Source: Catellatospora sp. TT07R-123
GTDB lineage: Bacteria > Actinomycetota > Actinomycetes > Mycobacteriales > Micromonosporaceae
Assembly: GCF_018327705.1 (NCBI RefSeq)
Contig: NZ_BNEM01000002.1
Span: 3,100,001 to 3,164,000 of the forward strand
DNA length: 64,000 nucleotides
Reading direction: 5' to 3'
Shown here: piece by piece, positions 34,997 through 43,830 of the stretch
How positions within the stretch are numbered: position 1 is the stretch's first letter
Layout of the letters: every line of letters starts with the position of its first letter
Program-made: the position numbers and the translations under genes
Notes under the pieces: generated by a model
What the model was told of the DNA's origin: nothing
What the model saw: the letters and a program-made list of their open reading frames with translations, nothing else
Database searches by the model: none

Positions 34997-36064
34997 GTGC
35001 CAGTGACCCAGCCCGGCCAGGCGAAACCGCGCCCGACCCTGAGCACCATCGCGCGTGAGGCCAACGTCTCGGTGCCGACGGTGTCGAAGGTCCTCAACGG
35101 CCACAGCGACATCTCCGCCCAGACCCGACGCCGCATCGAGGCCCTGCTCACCCGGTACGGCTACCAGCGCCCCCGCGCGCCGCGCCGCAAGAGCCAGCGG
35201 GGCGATCTGATCGACCTGGTCATCAACGAACTCGACAGCGCCTGGGGTCTGGAGATCCTGACCGGGGTCGAGCAGGTCGCCGAGGCCGCCGGGCTGGGCC
35301 TGGTCGTGTCGGCGGTGCACAACCGCGCCAGCCTGACCCGGCGCTGGCTGGAGGGGCTGATCTCGCGCGGCTCGCAGGGCGCGATCCTGGTGCTGTCGGA
35401 CCTGTCCGACGAGCAGCGCGCCGAGCTGCACCGCCGTACGCTGCCGTTCGTCGTGGTGGACGGGGTCAGCCAGCCGCCGCCGGACGTGCCCAGCGTCGGG
35501 GCGACCAACTTCACCGGCGGGTACGCCGCCGCCGATCACCTGATCAGGCTGGGGCACCGCCGCATCGGCGCCATCGGCGGGCCGGAGCAGATGCTGTGCA
35601 GCCGGGCCCGGATCGCGGGCTACCGGGCCGCGCTGGAGTCGGCCGGGCTGTCCGCCGACCGCGAGCTGGTCCGATACGGCAACTTCCAGCACGTCGGCGG
35701 CCTGCGCGCGGCCCAGCAACTGCTTGCCCTGGCCGAGCCGCCGACGGCGATCTTCGCGGGCAGCGACCAGCAGGCGACCGGCGTCTACGAGGCGGCCCGG
35801 CTGACCGGCCGCCAGATCCCCGACGACCTGAGCGTGGTCGGCTTCGACGACCTGCACTACGCGCAGTGGACCGCGCCGCCGCTGACCACGGTGCGCCAGC
35901 CGCTGCACGAGATGGGCGTCTCCGCCGCCCGCCTGCTGCTGCGCCTGGTCAACGGCGAGCACCTGGAGGCGCCCCGGATCGAGCTGGCCACCGAGCTGGT
36001 GATCCGAAACAGCACCGCGCAACCCCCGGCGAATGTTTCGAAAGTCGGCGACACGACTTCGTAA
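34997..36064 (+). CDS. LacI-family transcriptional regulator of the glycan locus
   Basis: 355 residues, GTG start. The HTH and hinge (about 14-66, TLSTIAREANVSVPTVSKVLNG) precede a sugar-binding core (about 70-340) with GATNFTGGYAAADHLIRLGH, FAGSDQQATGVYEAA and LSVVGFDDLHYAQW. It is divergent from the ABC/GH43 operon and upstream of the large secreted hydrolase. TTTCGAAA palindromes lie before both neighbours, so it probably represses both until an oligosaccharide binds. Confidence 0.94.
   Translation: MPVTQPGQAKPRPTLSTIAREANVSVPTVSKVLNGHSDISAQTRRRIEALLTRYGYQRPRAPRRKSQRGDLIDLVINELDSAWGLEILTGVEQVAEAAGLGLVVSAVHNRASLTRRWLEGLISRGSQGAILVLSDLSDEQRAELHRRTLPFVVVDGVSQPPPDVPSVGATNFTGGYAAADHLIRLGHRRIGAIGGPEQMLCSRARIAGYRAALESAGLSADRELVRYGNFQHVGGLRAAQQLLALAEPPTAIFAGSDQQATGVYEAARLTGRQIPDDLSVVGFDDLHYAQWTAPPLTTVRQPLHEMGVSAARLLLRLVNGEHLEAPRIELATELVIRNSTAQPPANVSKVGDTTS
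36035..36044 (+). promoter_or_regulatory. Second LacI-type operator, inside the 3' end of the LacI gene
   Basis: GTTTCGAAAG, matching nine of ten bases of the palindrome at 34947-34956. It lies within the last codons of the regulator gene, 110 bases before the downstream hydrolase start, where it could control that gene. Confidence 0.6.
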
Positions 36065-36123
36065 CAGAGCTAGCGTGCCCAGCCATCGACACCTCGGCCG
36101 ACAGCCTCCGGCTGCCGACCGAT

Positions 36124-36144
36124 CCTTTCGCCCCCTTCGAAAGG
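36124..36144 (+). promoter_or_regulatory. Inverted repeat covering the hydrolase ribosome site
   Basis: CCTTTCG, seven bases, CGAAAGG. The right arm contains the presumed ribosome site (GAAAGG). It could be a third regulator site or an mRNA hairpin that shields translation. Confidence 0.45.
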
Positions 36145-36154
36145 CATGGCACAC

Positions 36155-39100
36155 ATGGGCATCCCGCTCCCCCGCCGGGGCCTGGCCGCGATCGCATCCG
36201 GTGCGGCCGCGGCACTGGCGCTGACCGCCGGGTTGCTGGTCGCGCCGACCGCGGCCAACGCCGCGGTCTCCGGCCGCAACCTCCCGGCCAACGGGCAGAT
36301 CCGCTTCTTCATGGGCCAGGACAGCACCACGCTGGCCGAGTACAAGTCGCAGGTGCTCGACACCGACACGACGGCGCCGCGTCCCGGCGGCGTGACCCTG
36401 TACACCAACATCGTCTTCCCGGACGCCCTGGCCGGCGTCTACACCGGCGTCGACTACGGCTCGGGCCTGGTCGACTTCAACGCCACGCTGGGGCAGTACC
36501 CGGGCGCCGCGCTCGCGGTCGGCCTGTACCTGTCCGACACCAAGACCGGCTGCTACAACCAGCCGCTGCGCGCCATCGCGGGCACCGGCGACACCGACGT
36601 CGTCTCGCTGACCCCGCAGTACCGGGCCAAGGTCGACGAGCTGGTCACCTGGTTCAAGAACACCGGGCGCGAGGTCTTCCTGCGCATCGGCTACGAGTTC
36701 GACGGCCCGTGGAACTGCTACAGCGCCGACTTCTACAAGCAGGCCTTCCGCTACATCAAGGGCCGCATCGACGCCCTCGGCGCCACCAAGGTCGCCACGG
36801 TGTGGCAGTCGGCAGCTTGGCCTTTGAACGAACATGTTGATCATCCAGAGTGGAACTACGTCATCACTGCGGCCAACCACTACGACGTGTGGTATCCGGG
36901 TGACGACGTGGTCGACTGGGTCGGCATGTCGGCCTTCTACGGCAGCACCTACGCCGCCTACCAGTGGTCCTGCCGGGGCGTGGACACCTCGCCGCGCGCG
37001 GTGCAGGACCGGGTGCTGGCCTTCGCCCGCGCCCACAGCAAGCCCGTCATGATCGCCGAGTCGTCGCCGCAGGGCTTCACCACCGGTGCCAAGACGGCCA
37101 GCTGCATCCTGAACAAGGCCCCGGCCGCGGTCAGCGCCGACACCATCTGGAACACCTGGTACGCCGACTACTTCGGCTACATCGCCGCCAACGCCGACGT
37201 GATCCGGGCCGTCGCCTACATCAACACCAACTGGGACAGCCAGACGATGTGGCAGTGCACCGGCAGCGCGGGCACCGCGGGCTGCGCCAACGGCTACTGG
37301 GGCGACTCGCGCATCCAGGCCGACGCGACCGTCAAGTCCCGGTTCCTGGCCGAGCTGCGCAACGCCCGCTGGGTCAACGGCACCGGCGGCGGCACCACGT
37401 CCCCGGCCCCGTCCAGCTCCCCGAACCCACCGAGCCCGAGCCCGTCGGCCTCGCCGAGCCCGTCGGCGCAGCCGTCCACGTCACCGTCGCCCAGCCCGTC
37501 GCCCAGTCCGTCCCCCAGCCCCACCGGCGGCGGCACCGGCGGCAACCCGTACGGCCTGCTCCAGGCCGAGTCGGCGAACACCCTGTCCAGCGCGACCGTC
37601 GTGACCGACGCGAGCGCCAGCGGCGGGGCCAAGGCCCGCGGCAACACCAACAACGCCTCGCTGACCTGGACCAACCTCAACCTCGGCGCGCCCGCCCCGA
37701 CGCAGCTCAAGTTCCACTACTCGTCGAACCGGGCCACCAACTCGGCGTTCACCATCGAGGTGCACTCGGGCTCCCCGACCGGCCCGGTCATCGCCTCCCC
37801 CGGCGTGCTCGGCACCGGCTCGTGGACCACGTACGCCGACCTCACCTACAACCTCAGCAACGCCCCGACCGGCGTGAACAGCATCTCGGTGGTGTTCAAG
37901 GCCGGTGACGGCAACCCCGTCGCCGACCTGGACTACGTGACCTTCGTCGGCACGGGCGGCTCGGCCACCACCAGCCCATCGCCGGTCCCGTCGCCGTCCG
38001 CCTCCACCGCGAACCCGTCGCCGAGCCCCACCGGCACCGGCGGCACGGGCCAGCGGCTGCTGCTGGCCGGGCAGTCGACCTCCGGGTCGTACGCCGACAT
38101 GGACAGCGTCGTGGACACCCCCGGCGGCGGCTCGGTCTACTACGAGGTCAAGTCCGGCACCTGGGTCAACACCAACCACCGCGACTACGCCACCCAGCTG
38201 GCCCAGCGCGGCCAGGCCATCCAGGTCGGCGTGAGCTGGAAGGACAACCCGCCCGGCTTCACCGGCGGCGACGAGAACGCCAAGGCGGCCCGCTCGCGGG
38301 CGGTGACCCAGGAGCTGGCGAACGGGCAGTACGCCTCGCAGTTCACCACCCTGGTCGACTTCATCAGGCAGTATCCGGCGGCGACGTTCTACCTGCGCGT
38401 CGACTACGAGGTCAGCAGCTTCTACCACTGCACCGACAGCAGCTGCGCCTCGTACAAGAACGCCTTCAGCAAGATCCGCAGCACCATCGCGAGCCAGGTC
38501 CCCGCGGGCAACGTCCGCTTCGTCTACCACCCGGTGCGCGGCGAGTTCGAGGCGCTCTACCCCGGTGACGCGGCCGTCGACTGGGTCGGGGTCTCGATCT
38601 TCGCGCACGAGCTGTGCATGCCGATCTACGACAACGGCTACCTGTACAACGGCACCCCGCCGCAGAACTACGACACCAGCACGTCGCAGTGCCGCAACGC
38701 GTACATCGCCAAGGACGCCAACGGCAACGACACCGCGGTCTGGACCAGCTTCAACCACGACGGCAACGTGCTCAAGATGATGAAGTTCGCCAAGGACCAC
38801 GCCAAGCCGATGATCGTGTCGGAGAGCGGGATGATGAACTTCACCGCCGACGGCTCGGACACCTCCGGCCTGGAGCCGGTCGCGGGCAGCCTGTGGATGC
38901 AGCGCCTGTTCAGCCTGCTGTCCTACAACGGCCCGATCCCCAACCTGTCCGGCACCTACGACCTGTCCAACGTCATCCAGGCGGTCACCTACATCAACCT
39001 GGACTTCCGGTACGGCTGGGACGGCGTCAACGACGGCACCTTCGACTTCCCGGTCAACTCGACCTGGTTCGCCGACGGCCGCCTCACCCAGTACACCAAC

Positions 39101-39157
39101 GCCCGCACCACCTTCTGCGCGGGCCTGACCGGCGGAAACTTCCGCTCCCGCTGCTGA
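36155..39157 (+). CDS. Secreted enzyme with two GH26-like catalytic modules flanking a CBM
   Basis: 1000 residues. A signal peptide (ends near NAA, about residue 36) precedes catalytic module 1 (about 40-412), a Pro/Ser linker (about 415-460), a CBM6/35-like beta-sandwich (about 465-600, YGLLQAESANTLSS... DLDYVTF), a second Pro/Ser linker, and catalytic module 2 (about 640-1000). Module 1 has likely acid Glu181 (RIGYEFDGPW) and nucleophile Glu302 (MIAESSPQG); module 2 has Glu752 (RVDYEVSSF) and Glu890 (IVSESGMM). Both share VDWVG and AVTYINL/AVAYINT segments, so they are paralogous clan GH-A barrels. GH26 is the best guess. Start 36155 suits the ribosome site better than the ATG at 36146. Confidence 0.85.
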   Translation: MGIPLPRRGLAAIASGAAAALALTAGLLVAPTAANAAVSGRNLPANGQIRFFMGQDSTTLAEYKSQVLDTDTTAPRPGGVTLYTNIVFPDALAGVYTGVDYGSGLVDFNATLGQYPGAALAVGLYLSDTKTGCYNQPLRAIAGTGDTDVVSLTPQYRAKVDELVTWFKNTGREVFLRIGYEFDGPWNCYSADFYKQAFRYIKGRIDALGATKVATVWQSAAWPLNEHVDHPEWNYVITAANHYDVWYPGDDVVDWVGMSAFYGSTYAAYQWSCRGVDTSPRAVQDRVLAFARAHSKPVMIAESSPQGFTTGAKTASCILNKAPAAVSADTIWNTWYADYFGYIAANADVIRAVAYINTNWDSQTMWQCTGSAGTAGCANGYWGDSRIQADATVKSRFLAELRNARWVNGTGGGTTSPAPSSSPNPPSPSPSASPSPSAQPSTSPSPSPSPSPSPSPTGGGTGGNPYGLLQAESANTLSSATVVTDASASGGAKARGNTNNASLTWTNLNLGAPAPTQLKFHYSSNRATNSAFTIEVHSGSPTGPVIASPGVLGTGSWTTYADLTYNLSNAPTGVNSISVVFKAGDGNPVADLDYVTFVGTGGSATTSPSPVPSPSASTANPSPSPTGTGGTGQRLLLAGQSTSGSYADMDSVVDTPGGGSVYYEVKSGTWVNTNHRDYATQLAQRGQAIQVGVSWKDNPPGFTGGDENAKAARSRAVTQELANGQYASQFTTLVDFIRQYPAATFYLRVDYEVSSFYHCTDSSCASYKNAFSKIRSTIASQVPAGNVRFVYHPVRGEFEALYPGDAAVDWVGVSIFAHELCMPIYDNGYLYNGTPPQNYDTSTSQCRNAYIAKDANGNDTAVWTSFNHDGNVLKMMKFAKDHAKPMIVSESGMMNFTADGSDTSGLEPVAGSLWMQRLFSLLSYNGPIPNLSGTYDLSNVIQAVTYINLDFRYGWDGVNDGTFDFPVNSTWFADGRLTQYTNARTTFCAGLTGGNFRSRC

Positions 39158-39166
39158 CCCCGTCCC

Positions 39167-39298
39167 CGGCCCCCGGCCTCTCGGCCTCTCGGCCTCCCGG
39201 CCTCCCGGCCGATGATCGCCATCTGCGGTCGGAATCCTGCGTCATTGCAAAGGTTCTGACCTCGGACAGCGATCATCGGCCGGGAGGCCGGTCGCTTC
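39167..39298. repeat. Long palindrome with 9-bp tandem repeats, family D
   Basis: A tandem array of GGCCTCTCG/GGCCTCCCG units (about 39175-39209) runs into GGCCGATGATCGC. A mirror copy, GCGATCATCGGCCGGGAGGCC, closes the element. The centre arms also pair partly (CATCTGCGGTCGGAA with the reverse of GGTTCTGACCTCGGACA). It lies just after the hydrolase stop and may terminate transcription from both sides. Confidence 0.75.
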
Positions 39299-39498
39299 TA
39301 CGGCCGGTCGAGGCGGCCGGACTTCAGGTGCGCCAGGAAGGCGGTCCAGGTCTCGGCCTCGAACACCAGCACCGGCCCGGTGGTGTCCTTGGAGTCGCGC
39401 ACGCCCACCGCCGCCGCGGTGAGCGCGACCTCCACGCAGTTGTTCTGATGATCGCTGCGGCTGCTCTTGCGCCAGACAGCATGGGACAGCTCAGACAC
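39298..39498 (-). CDS. DUF397 protein
   Basis: 66 residues with the standard DUF397 features: AVWRKSSRSDHQNNCVEVA, VGVRDSKDTTGPVLVF and WTAFLAHLKSG. These small proteins pair with XRE/DUF5753 regulators in filamentous actinomycetes and behave as their partners or antagonists. It starts 19 bases after the regulator stop on the same strand. Confidence 0.94.
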   Translation of the reverse strand: MSELSHAVWRKSSRSDHQNNCVEVALTAAAVGVRDSKDTTGPVLVFEAETWTAFLAHLKSGRLDRP

Positions 39499-39517
39499 GT
39501 CCCGCCTCCAACCCTGT

Positions 39518-40372
39518 TCAGATTTCCTTGGCCATGTCGCCGATGAATACCCGGGAACCGACGTCGCTCAACGCGGCCGAGCGCAGATGGTTGAAGGCCA
39601 CCCGGCACCGGTCCACCTCGGACTGCTCCTCCCAGAAGACCGCGCCGACCAGGTTCTCCGTGTGCGCCACCGAGGTGTCCAGCGGATCCGGGAAGTCGAA
39701 GACCACGAAGCCGGAACCCATGCCGAAGTGCACCCCGGCCGCGAACGGGATCACCTGCACCGTGACGTTGGGCAGCTCGCCGATCTCCAGCAGGTGGTCC
39801 AGCTGGGCCCGCATCACGCCCGCCCCGCCGACCCGGTGCCGCAGCGCCGCCTCGTCGAGGATGAACCACGCGTCGGGCGGGTCGGCGCGGTGCAGCACCT
39901 GCTGGCGCGCCATCCTGAGGGCGAGCCTGCGCTGCACCGTCTCGGCATCCAGCGTCGGGCGGACCCCTTCGAAGAGCTCCCGCGCGTACGGCTCCGCCTG
40001 TAGCAGGCCGGGCACGAAGTGCGCCTCGTAGTTCTGGATCGAGCTCGCCTCCGCCTCCAGCCCGACGAAGGTCTTCATCGTCTCGGAGACCACGTCGTTG
40101 TAGGCGTACCACCAGCCGCGCTGGCGGGCGTCGCGGGCCAGCTGCACCAGCCGGTCGGCCTCGGGGCCGGTCACCCTGTACACGTCCAGCAGCTCGCGCA
40201 CGTCGCCGGGGCGGATGCCCAGCCGCCCGCTCTCGATCCGGCTGATCCGGCTGCCGGTGCAGCCCAGCTCCCGCCCGACCTCGTCGCAGGTCATCCGGGC
40301 CGCCTCGCGCAGGCGGCGCAGCTCGCCGCACAGCCGCCGGCGGCGGACGGTGGGGCTCTTGGCGCTGACCAT
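39518..40372 (-). CDS. XRE-family regulator with DUF5753 domain
   Basis: 284 residues. An N-terminal HTH (about 15-70: LRRLREAARMTCDEVGRELGCTGSRISRIESGRL) is followed by a DUF5753 sensory domain (about 100-280: SIQNYEAHFVPGLLQAEPYAREL, NVTVQVIPFAAGVHFGMGSGFVVFDF). It is the standard partner of the DUF397 gene downstream. Such pairs tune development and antibiotic production in actinomycetes. The ATG at 40372 is seven bases from GGAGGG; the in-frame ATG two codons earlier would touch it. Confidence 0.93.
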   Translation of the reverse strand: MVSAKSPTVRRRRLCGELRRLREAARMTCDEVGRELGCTGSRISRIESGRLGIRPGDVRELLDVYRVTGPEADRLVQLARDARQRGWWYAYNDVVSETMKTFVGLEAEASSIQNYEAHFVPGLLQAEPYARELFEGVRPTLDAETVQRRLALRMARQQVLHRADPPDAWFILDEAALRHRVGGAGVMRAQLDHLLEIGELPNVTVQVIPFAAGVHFGMGSGFVVFDFPDPLDTSVAHTENLVGAVFWEEQSEVDRCRVAFNHLRSAALSDVGSRVFIGDMAKEI

Positions 40373-40682
40373 GGGCATCCCTCCGCACTCCAGTCTCGTG
40401 CCGCGACAGTCCAAACCCAAGTCAAATGATCGGCCAACTTCGAATTGGAATGTTGCCAAACCGCACGACGCCAATCAACAATGTGGATGTTCGAGCCGTT
40501 CCGCGGTTCGGGGCGGCCAGGACGAACCCCTGCGGCGACTGCTGGCGACGAAGCCGTTGGCGACGCGGGGTAGCGCCGGGATACGGCTCCCGTCGCGCGG
40601 CCGGTCGGCGCGGTGCGGGCAAGGGGCACGCATCAGCCCGACCGGCCATCCAGGACAGAGGCCGGCCTTCTCCGCTGTGGGC
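40373..40682. other. Gene-free region upstream of the XRE gene
   Basis: No gene seen. The 120 bases next to the XRE start (40400-40500) are AT-richer than the surroundings and probably hold its promoter. The rest, toward the flavoprotein stop, is ordinary GC-rich sequence without a convincing hairpin. Confidence 0.55.
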
Positions 40683-41948
40683 TCAGGCGAGCAGGGTGCC
40701 GAGGGGGACCTCGGGGTCGGTGAGCCGCGCGGGATCGACGGCGTGCCCGCTCCACCCCGCCCGGACCAGGGCCTTCAGGTCGTCCTGGACGTCCCACACG
40801 TTGATGTTCATCGCGGCCACCACGCAGCCGCCGCGCAGCCAGAACGCGATGGTCTCCGGGGCCTTGCCGTCCACGACCGCCGGGTCGCCGCGGAACACCA
40901 CCCGGTCGTAGCCGCCGGGCCCGGCCCAGCCGCAGTACTCCATGCCCAGGTCGTACTGGTCGGTGAAGAAGTACGGGACGGGGTCGTAGGAGACCTCCTG
41001 GCCGAGCATCGCCTTCGCCGCGGCCTGCCCGCCGTCGATCGCGTTGGACCAGTGCTCCACGCGCAGCCGGCGGTCCAGCATCGGGTGGTACGAGCTGGCC
41101 ACGTCGCCGCAGGCGAACACGTCCGGATCGCTGGTGCGCAGCGAGGCGTCCACGACCACGCCGTTGTCGACGGCCAGGCCCGCGTGCTCGGCCAGCTCGG
41201 TGCGCGGGCGGATGCCGACCCCGACCGCGACCAGGTCGGTGCCCAGCTCGGTGCCGTCGTCCAGGACCGCGCTGCGGACCCGGCCGTCCAGGGTGCCGAA
41301 CTCGCGCACCCCGGTGCCGAAGTGGAACTCGACGCCGTTGGCGGCGTGCAGGTCGCGGAACAGGGCGGCCAGCTCGTCGCCGAGCACCCGGCGCAGCGGC
41401 GCGCTGTCGTTCTCCACCACGGCGACCGGGCAGCCGTGCCGGCGCGCGGCGGCGGCCACCTCCAGCCCGATCCAGCCCGCCCCGACCACCAGCACCTGCG
41501 GCGGCGGGTCGGCGGTGAACGCGGCACGCAGCGTGTCGGACTCGCCCATGCTGCGCAGGTACAGCACGCCGTCCTCGTCGCCGCCCGGGGTGTCCAGGGT
41601 GCGCACGACCGAACCGGTGGCCAGCAGCAGCCGGTCGTAGCGGAGCTGCTCGCCGCCGTCGAGGGTCACCGTGTGCGCCTGCGGGTGCAGGGCCGCCACC
41701 CGGCGGCCGGTCATCAGCTCGATGCGCTGCTCGTCGTACCAGGCGGGTTCGTGGACGTACGCCTGCTCGCGCGGGGCGTCGCCGAGCAGGTAGCCCTTGG
41801 ACAGCGGCGGCCGCTCGTACGGCGGCTCGTGCTCCTGCCCGATCAGCAGCACCCGGCCCGTGAAACCCTCGGTCCGCAGCGCCTCGGCCGCCTTGGCCCC
41901 GGCCAGCGAGGCGCCGACGATGACGAATACCCGCTCGTCCGCTGTCAT
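40683..41948 (-). CDS. Ferredoxin-reductase-like FAD/NAD(P) oxidoreductase
   Basis: 421 residues. FAD-binding Rossmann motif VIVGASLAGAKAAEALR near residue 9, PPLSKGYL, a second NAD(P) motif VLVVGAGWIGLEVAAAAR near 150, and VFACGDVA. The C-terminal domain (about 320-421) is of the reductase type found with Rieske and P450 systems. It should pass electrons from NAD(P)H to a ferredoxin or rubredoxin. No ferredoxin gene is adjacent; the orphan P450 is 16 kb away and a link would be guesswork. ATG preceded by a 104-base gap shared with the divergent sigma gene. Confidence 0.9.
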   Translation of the reverse strand: MTADERVFVIVGASLAGAKAAEALRTEGFTGRVLLIGQEHEPPYERPPLSKGYLLGDAPREQAYVHEPAWYDEQRIELMTGRRVAALHPQAHTVTLDGGEQLRYDRLLLATGSVVRTLDTPGGDEDGVLYLRSMGESDTLRAAFTADPPPQVLVVGAGWIGLEVAAAARRHGCPVAVVENDSAPLRRVLGDELAALFRDLHAANGVEFHFGTGVREFGTLDGRVRSAVLDDGTELGTDLVAVGVGIRPRTELAEHAGLAVDNGVVVDASLRTSDPDVFACGDVASSYHPMLDRRLRVEHWSNAIDGGQAAAKAMLGQEVSYDPVPYFFTDQYDLGMEYCGWAGPGGYDRVVFRGDPAVVDGKAPETIAFWLRGGCVVAAMNINVWDVQDDLKALVRAGWSGHAVDPARLTDPEVPLGTLLA

Positions 41949-42052
41949 GCTCTCCAGCCTGACGCACCGGAGCCCGACGGGCCACCCGAACACGTGCTCT
42001 CCGGCCGGCGCCGCGACGGGAACACGGCGGGCACCGGCGGGCAAGAAGGGGT

Positions 42053-42619
42053 ATGAATGTGCTGACCGATGCCGGGCCGCCCGAGGTGGCGCAGGCACCG
42101 CCCGACCCCGACGACATCGGGGCGGTGTTCGACCGGTATGCCCGGGACCTGCTGCGCTACGCCACCCGACGGGTCGGCGAGCAGGCGGCTGAGGACGTGG
42201 TCGCCCAGACGTTCCTCACCGCGTACGAGCAGCGGCACCGCTTCGACCCCGACCGGGGTGAGCTGCTGCCCTGGCTGTACGGCATCTGCACCAACCTGCT
42301 GCGCCGCCAGCGCCGCACCGAGCTGCGCCACCTGCGCGCCCTGGCCGCCGCCGCGGGCGCGCACCCCGAGCACGTGGACGGTCCCGACGCCCGCGGCTCC
42401 GAACGGGTCGACGCGCAGCGCTCGGTGGCCCGGGTGGCCCACGCGCTGGCGGCCCTGCCCCGGCGCCAGCGCGACGTGCTGCTGCTGTTCGCCGTCGCCG
42501 AACTGGAGTACGCCGAGATCGCCGCCGCGCTCGGCATCCCGCTGGGATCGGTGCAGTCCGCGCTGCACCGGGCCCGTACCCGCATCAAGAAGGCTCTCGC
42601 CGCCGGAGGCACCCGATGA
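42053..42619 (+). CDS. ECF RNA polymerase sigma factor
   Basis: 188 residues. Region 2: FDRYARDLLRYATRRVGEQAAEDVVAQTFLTAYE; region 4: LAALPRRQRDVLLLFAVAELEYAEIAAAL then SVQSALHRARTRIKKAL. It overlaps the next gene by four bases. That gene encodes a single-pass membrane protein in the usual place of an anti-sigma factor, so the pair is likely a surface-signal regulon. Confidence 0.93.
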   Translation: MNVLTDAGPPEVAQAPPDPDDIGAVFDRYARDLLRYATRRVGEQAAEDVVAQTFLTAYEQRHRFDPDRGELLPWLYGICTNLLRRQRRTELRHLRALAAAAGAHPEHVDGPDARGSERVDAQRSVARVAHALAALPRRQRDVLLLFAVAELEYAEIAAALGIPLGSVQSALHRARTRIKKALAAGGTR

Positions 42620-43692
42620 ACCGCACCGACCCCGACCTGACCGCCGTGCGCGACCTGCCGCCCGGCCTTGCCGAGCCCACCGACGCCTCGGTCACCCGCA
42701 CCTGGTACCTGCTGTCGGCCCGGCAGACCGCCGCGCAGGGCGGCAGCCGCCGCCCGCTGCTGCGGCTGCTGGTGCCGATCGCCGCCGCCGCGCTCGTCGG
42801 CGTGGTGACCATCAGCGCGATCAACTGGACCAGCGGCGGCGGCGCCGACTTCGCCGCGCCGCAGATCGACCTGATCAGCGCCTCCCACCAGCCGCTACCC
42901 ACCGAGCACGCCACGCATGAGCCCAGCCTGACCCGGACCACCCCGGAGGCGGTCGCGGCCCTGGAGGCGCTGGCCCACACCGCCGAGCAGAGCACCGCCG
43001 TGGTCACGCTCAGCCCCGGCCAGCTCATCCACGTCGACACCGCGGGCTGGGCCGCCCGGCTCAGCGGCGGCTCGGGCAGCGTCACCTACCAGCCGCGCAG
43101 CGTATGGCTCGACCCGGCAGGCATGATCACGCTCAAGCTGCTGGCGGGCGACCGGGATCTCGACGCCGGATCGCGCAGCAACGCCGAGGCCGAGCGCGCG
43201 CAGGAGCGGCAGCTCCTGGCCGAGCACGGGCCGAGCCTGGCCCAGCCGACCCCGCAGTGGCTGGCGTCGCTGCCCACCGACCCGGCCCAGCTGCTGGCCC
43301 GCCTGCGCGCCGAGACGGAGGTCGGCAAGGCGTGGACCGTCGACCACCAGCTCTGGGACAACCTGTCGCAGTTCTACTCCGAGTGCGACATCCTGCTCAG
43401 CCCGCAGCTGCGGGCGGCGCTGCTGCGGGCGTTCACCGGGATGGACGGGCTGACCGCCGGGGAGGTCTACCTCGACGGCACCCGCCTGATCGCCATCCGC
43501 CAGACCGACCAGGACACGGGGTACGAGATCCTATTCGACCCGGTCACCGCGTGGGCGGTGGGCCGCCGCACGGTCGTGGGCCCCGGCACCGTGGCCCTGA
43601 CCGCGCCGGACTCCGGCCCGGCCTTCGACCCCCTGGTCAACTACCACGCCACCTGGACCCAGACGATCGTCCCGGACACCGACTCCCACTGA
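42616..43692 (+). CDS. Membrane protein of CU044_5270 type, ECF partner
   Basis: 358 residues. A cytoplasmic N terminus (about 1-45), one transmembrane helix (about 48-67, LLRLLVPIAAAALVGVVTISAI) and a large outer domain. The outer domain resembles the CU044_5270 family that regularly follows ECF sigma genes in actinobacteria. The N-terminal part could hold the sigma factor, as anti-sigma factors do, but no zinc-binding HxxxCxxC motif is seen. Function inferred from position. Confidence 0.82.
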   Translation: MNRTDPDLTAVRDLPPGLAEPTDASVTRTWYLLSARQTAAQGGSRRPLLRLLVPIAAAALVGVVTISAINWTSGGGADFAAPQIDLISASHQPLPTEHATHEPSLTRTTPEAVAALEALAHTAEQSTAVVTLSPGQLIHVDTAGWAARLSGGSGSVTYQPRSVWLDPAGMITLKLLAGDRDLDAGSRSNAEAERAQERQLLAEHGPSLAQPTPQWLASLPTDPAQLLARLRAETEVGKAWTVDHQLWDNLSQFYSECDILLSPQLRAALLRAFTGMDGLTAGEVYLDGTRLIAIRQTDQDTGYEILFDPVTAWAVGRRTVVGPGTVALTAPDSGPAFDPLVNYHATWTQTIVPDTDSH

Positions 43693-43760
43693 CTCCCGCC
43701 CCAGATCGCCGGCTCAGGTCGCTCGGCCGCGGTGCGGCGCCGTCCCCACTCCGCCCCTTG

Positions 43761-43825
43761 ATAGACGTTGGCCCATGACGATGGTCTCACGTAGATCATC
43801 TTCGACGTCATAGGCCAACGTCTAT
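43761..43825. repeat. Dispersed 65-bp palindromic element, family C, copy 1
   Basis: Left arm ATAGACGTTGGCCCATGACG, right arm CGTCATAGGCCAACGTCTAT: inverted repeats over about 20 bp with a single bulge, around a 25-base centre. A second copy lies at 46967-47031. Confidence 0.9.
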
Positions 43826-43830
43826 TCAAA

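Noticed and set aside
33515-37036. A very long minus-strand open frame (1173 codons)
   Set aside because: Only the part from 34804 down is the sugar-binding protein, with a lipobox and ribosome site. The upstream extension is antisense to the LacI gene and module 1 and has shadow-type composition.
40683-41948. Redox partner of the orphan P450
   Set aside because: The ferredoxin-reductase-like protein is 16 kb away with unrelated genes between; no evidence links them.
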